The notes beneath the pieces were generated by a model. That model ran no database searches, was not told where the DNA came from, and was given only the letters and a program-made list of their open reading frames with translations. Source: SLRI01 sp964576715 (GTDB taxonomy: Bacteria > Pseudomonadota > Alphaproteobacteria > Geminicoccales > Geminicoccaceae). Taken from it: a DNA stretch of 15,292 nt. The position numbers and the translations under genes are program-made. Positions 14,187 to 15,292 of this stretch are shown in pieces. The stretch spans positions 1 through 15,292 of the forward strand of contig CAZNWE010000090.1 in the NCBI GenBank assembly GCA_964576715.1, given 5' to 3'. Position 1 is the stretch's first letter; each line of letters starts with the position of its first letter.

Positions 14187-15292
14187 CTAGAGTTGCGCCG
14201 CCCGCTCGCGCAGCTGGAACTTCTGCACCTTGCCGGTCGAGGTCTTGGGCAAGGCGCCGAAGACGATGGTGCGCGGCACCTTGAAGCCGGCGAGCTCGTT
14301 CCTGCAGTGGGCGATGATCTCGGCCTCGGTGACCAGGGCCCCCTCGCGCAGGGTGACGAAGGCGCAGACGGTCTCGCCCCACTTGTCATCCGGGCGAGCG
14401 ACGACAGCGGCGTCGATGACGGCCGGATGGCGGTAGAGGGCGCCCTCGACCTCGATCGAGGAGATGTTCTCGCCGCCCGAGATGATGATGTCCTTGGAGC
14501 GATCCTTGATCTCGACATAGCCGTCCGCGTGCTTGACCGCGAGATCGCCGGTGTGGAACCAGCCGCCCTCGAAGGCCGCCTGCGTCGCGCCCGAGTTCTT
14601 GAGATAGCCCTTCATCACGTCGTGGCCGCGCATCATGATCTCGCCCAGCGTCGCCCCGTCGGCCGGCACCGGCGTCATCGTCTCGGGGTCCATGACGTCG
14701 AGCCCCTCGAGCACTGGATAGCGTACCCCCTGGCGGGCCAGCCTGGCGGCACGGTCGGTGGCGGACAACGACCGCCACTCGTCGTGGAAGGCGCAGACCG
14801 TGGCCGGCCCGTAGACCTCGGTGAGCCCGTAGACGTGGGTCACCTCGATGCCCAGCGCCTCCATCTTCTGCAGCACCGCGGCCGGCGGCGCGCTCGCCGC
14901 CGTCATCATCCTGACCGCCTGCGGGAAATCGCGGCGCTCCTCGGGCGTGGCGTTCAAGAGCATGCCCATGACGACCGGGGCGCCACACATGTGGGTGACC
15001 CCCTCCTCGGCCAGTGCCTTGAAGATGCTGCCGGCCTCCACCTTGCGCAGGCAGACATGCGTGCCGGCCTGGAGCACGATGGTCCAGGGAAAGCACCAGC
15101 CGTTGCAGTGAAACATCGGCAGGGTCCAGAGATAGACCGGGTGGTGGCCCATGCCCCAGACGAGGATGTTGCCGACGGCGTTCAGGTGGGCACCCCGATG
15201 GTGGTAGACCACACCTTTCGGGTTGCCGGTGGTGCCGGAGGTGTAGTTCAGCGCAATCGCCTGCCATTCGTCGGCCGGCAGATAGGGCTGGA
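14187..15292 (-). CDS. Acyl-CoA synthetase (AMP-binding), 5' end outside the window
   Basis: The last 367 residues of an acyl-activating enzyme are visible; the N-terminus, probably about 170 residues, lies beyond the right edge. Such enzymes form an acyl-adenylate from a carboxylic acid and ATP, then the CoA thioester. Motifs in order: P-loop YTSGTTGNPKGVVYHHRGA near the visible start, the substrate-pocket region PMFHCNGWCFPW, the adenine motif VYGLTEVYGP, then WFHTGDLAV and the hinge DRSKDIIISGGENISSIEVE, and finally the C-terminal catalytic Lys in PKTSTGKVQKFQLRE. The HCNGW type motif is typical of medium/long-chain and methylmercaptopropionate-type (DmdB-like) ligases, but the chain length cannot be read safely. 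The frame is open right to 15292, so the GTG at 15212 is internal, not a start. It leads into the FAH gene and is probably the first visible gene of that operon. Confidence 0.94.
   Translation of the reverse strand, partial: QPYLPADEWQAIALNYTSGTTGNPKGVVYHHRGAHLNAVGNILVWGMGHHPVYLWTLPMFHCNGWCFPWTIVLQAGTHVCLRKVEAGSIFKALAEEGVTHMCGAPVVMGMLLNATPEERRDFPQAVRMMTAASAPPAAVLQKMEALGIEVTHVYGLTEVYGPATVCAFHDEWRSLSATDRAARLARQGVRYPVLEGLDVMDPETMTPVPADGATLGEIMMRGHDVMKGYLKNSGATQAAFEGGWFHTGDLAVKHADGYVEIKDRSKDIIISGGENISSIEVEGALYRHPAVIDAAVVARPDDKWGETVCAFVTLREGALVTEAEIIAHCRNELAGFKVPRTIVFGALPKTSTGKVQKFQLRERAAQL

Noticed and set aside
12920..14190. Two forward frames (402 and 387 codons) opposite the FAH gene
   Set aside because: Both lie antisense to a gene with clear FAH metal-site motifs, and neither product shows family features.
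1..15292. CRISPR array, tRNA/rRNA genes, insertion sequence or prophage
   Set aside because: I saw no regularly spaced repeats, no cloverleaf or rRNA-like stretch, and no transposase, integrase or phage gene.

Overview
The window looks like chromosome from a high-GC alphaproteobacterium. The strongest marker is a full-length CtrA cell-cycle response regulator, a protein restricted to Alphaproteobacteria. It is transcribed divergently from the flagellar genes fliI-fliJ, with a perfect TTAA-N7-TTAA CtrA box between them. The class III cyclase-TolB-TPR protein and the FAH-type dehydratase fit a Rhodospirillales- or Rhizobiales-like heterotroph. I cannot place it to genus.

Left part (1-4390): folD (one-carbon metabolism, rightward), about 450 bases without a convincing gene, then ctrA (leftward) back to back with fliI and fliJ (rightward). 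The ctrA/fliI intergenic region holds three TTAA half-sites and a GANTC methylation site. This suggests CtrA autoregulation and joint control of flagellar export genes.

Middle part (4390-7350): a gene-poor stretch with a long inverted repeat, then an unlisted 59-residue exported small protein with its own ribosome binding site and a textbook rho-independent terminator. Next come a 6-phosphogluconate-dehydrogenase-like protein that has lost catalytic residues, an aldo/keto reductase with an intact tetrad, and a decayed region carrying a recognisable fragment of an EamA/DMT-type transporter.

Right part (7352-15292), all leftward: a pqiA-pqiB-pqiC operon (MCE lipid-transport system linking inner and outer membranes), with genes overlapping at both junctions. 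Upstream of it is a stand-alone adenylate/guanylate cyclase fused to a TolB-like domain and TPRs. Furthest right is a two-gene unit: an acyl-CoA synthetase, cut by the window edge, followed 17 bases later by an FAH-family protein resembling the sugar-acid dehydratase XylX.

I found no rRNA, tRNA, CRISPR array, insertion sequence or phage gene. Most of the window is ordinary chromosomal content. The points worth a second look are the ctrA/fliI control region, the 59-residue exported protein with the inverted repeat before it, and the degenerate 6PGDH-like protein.
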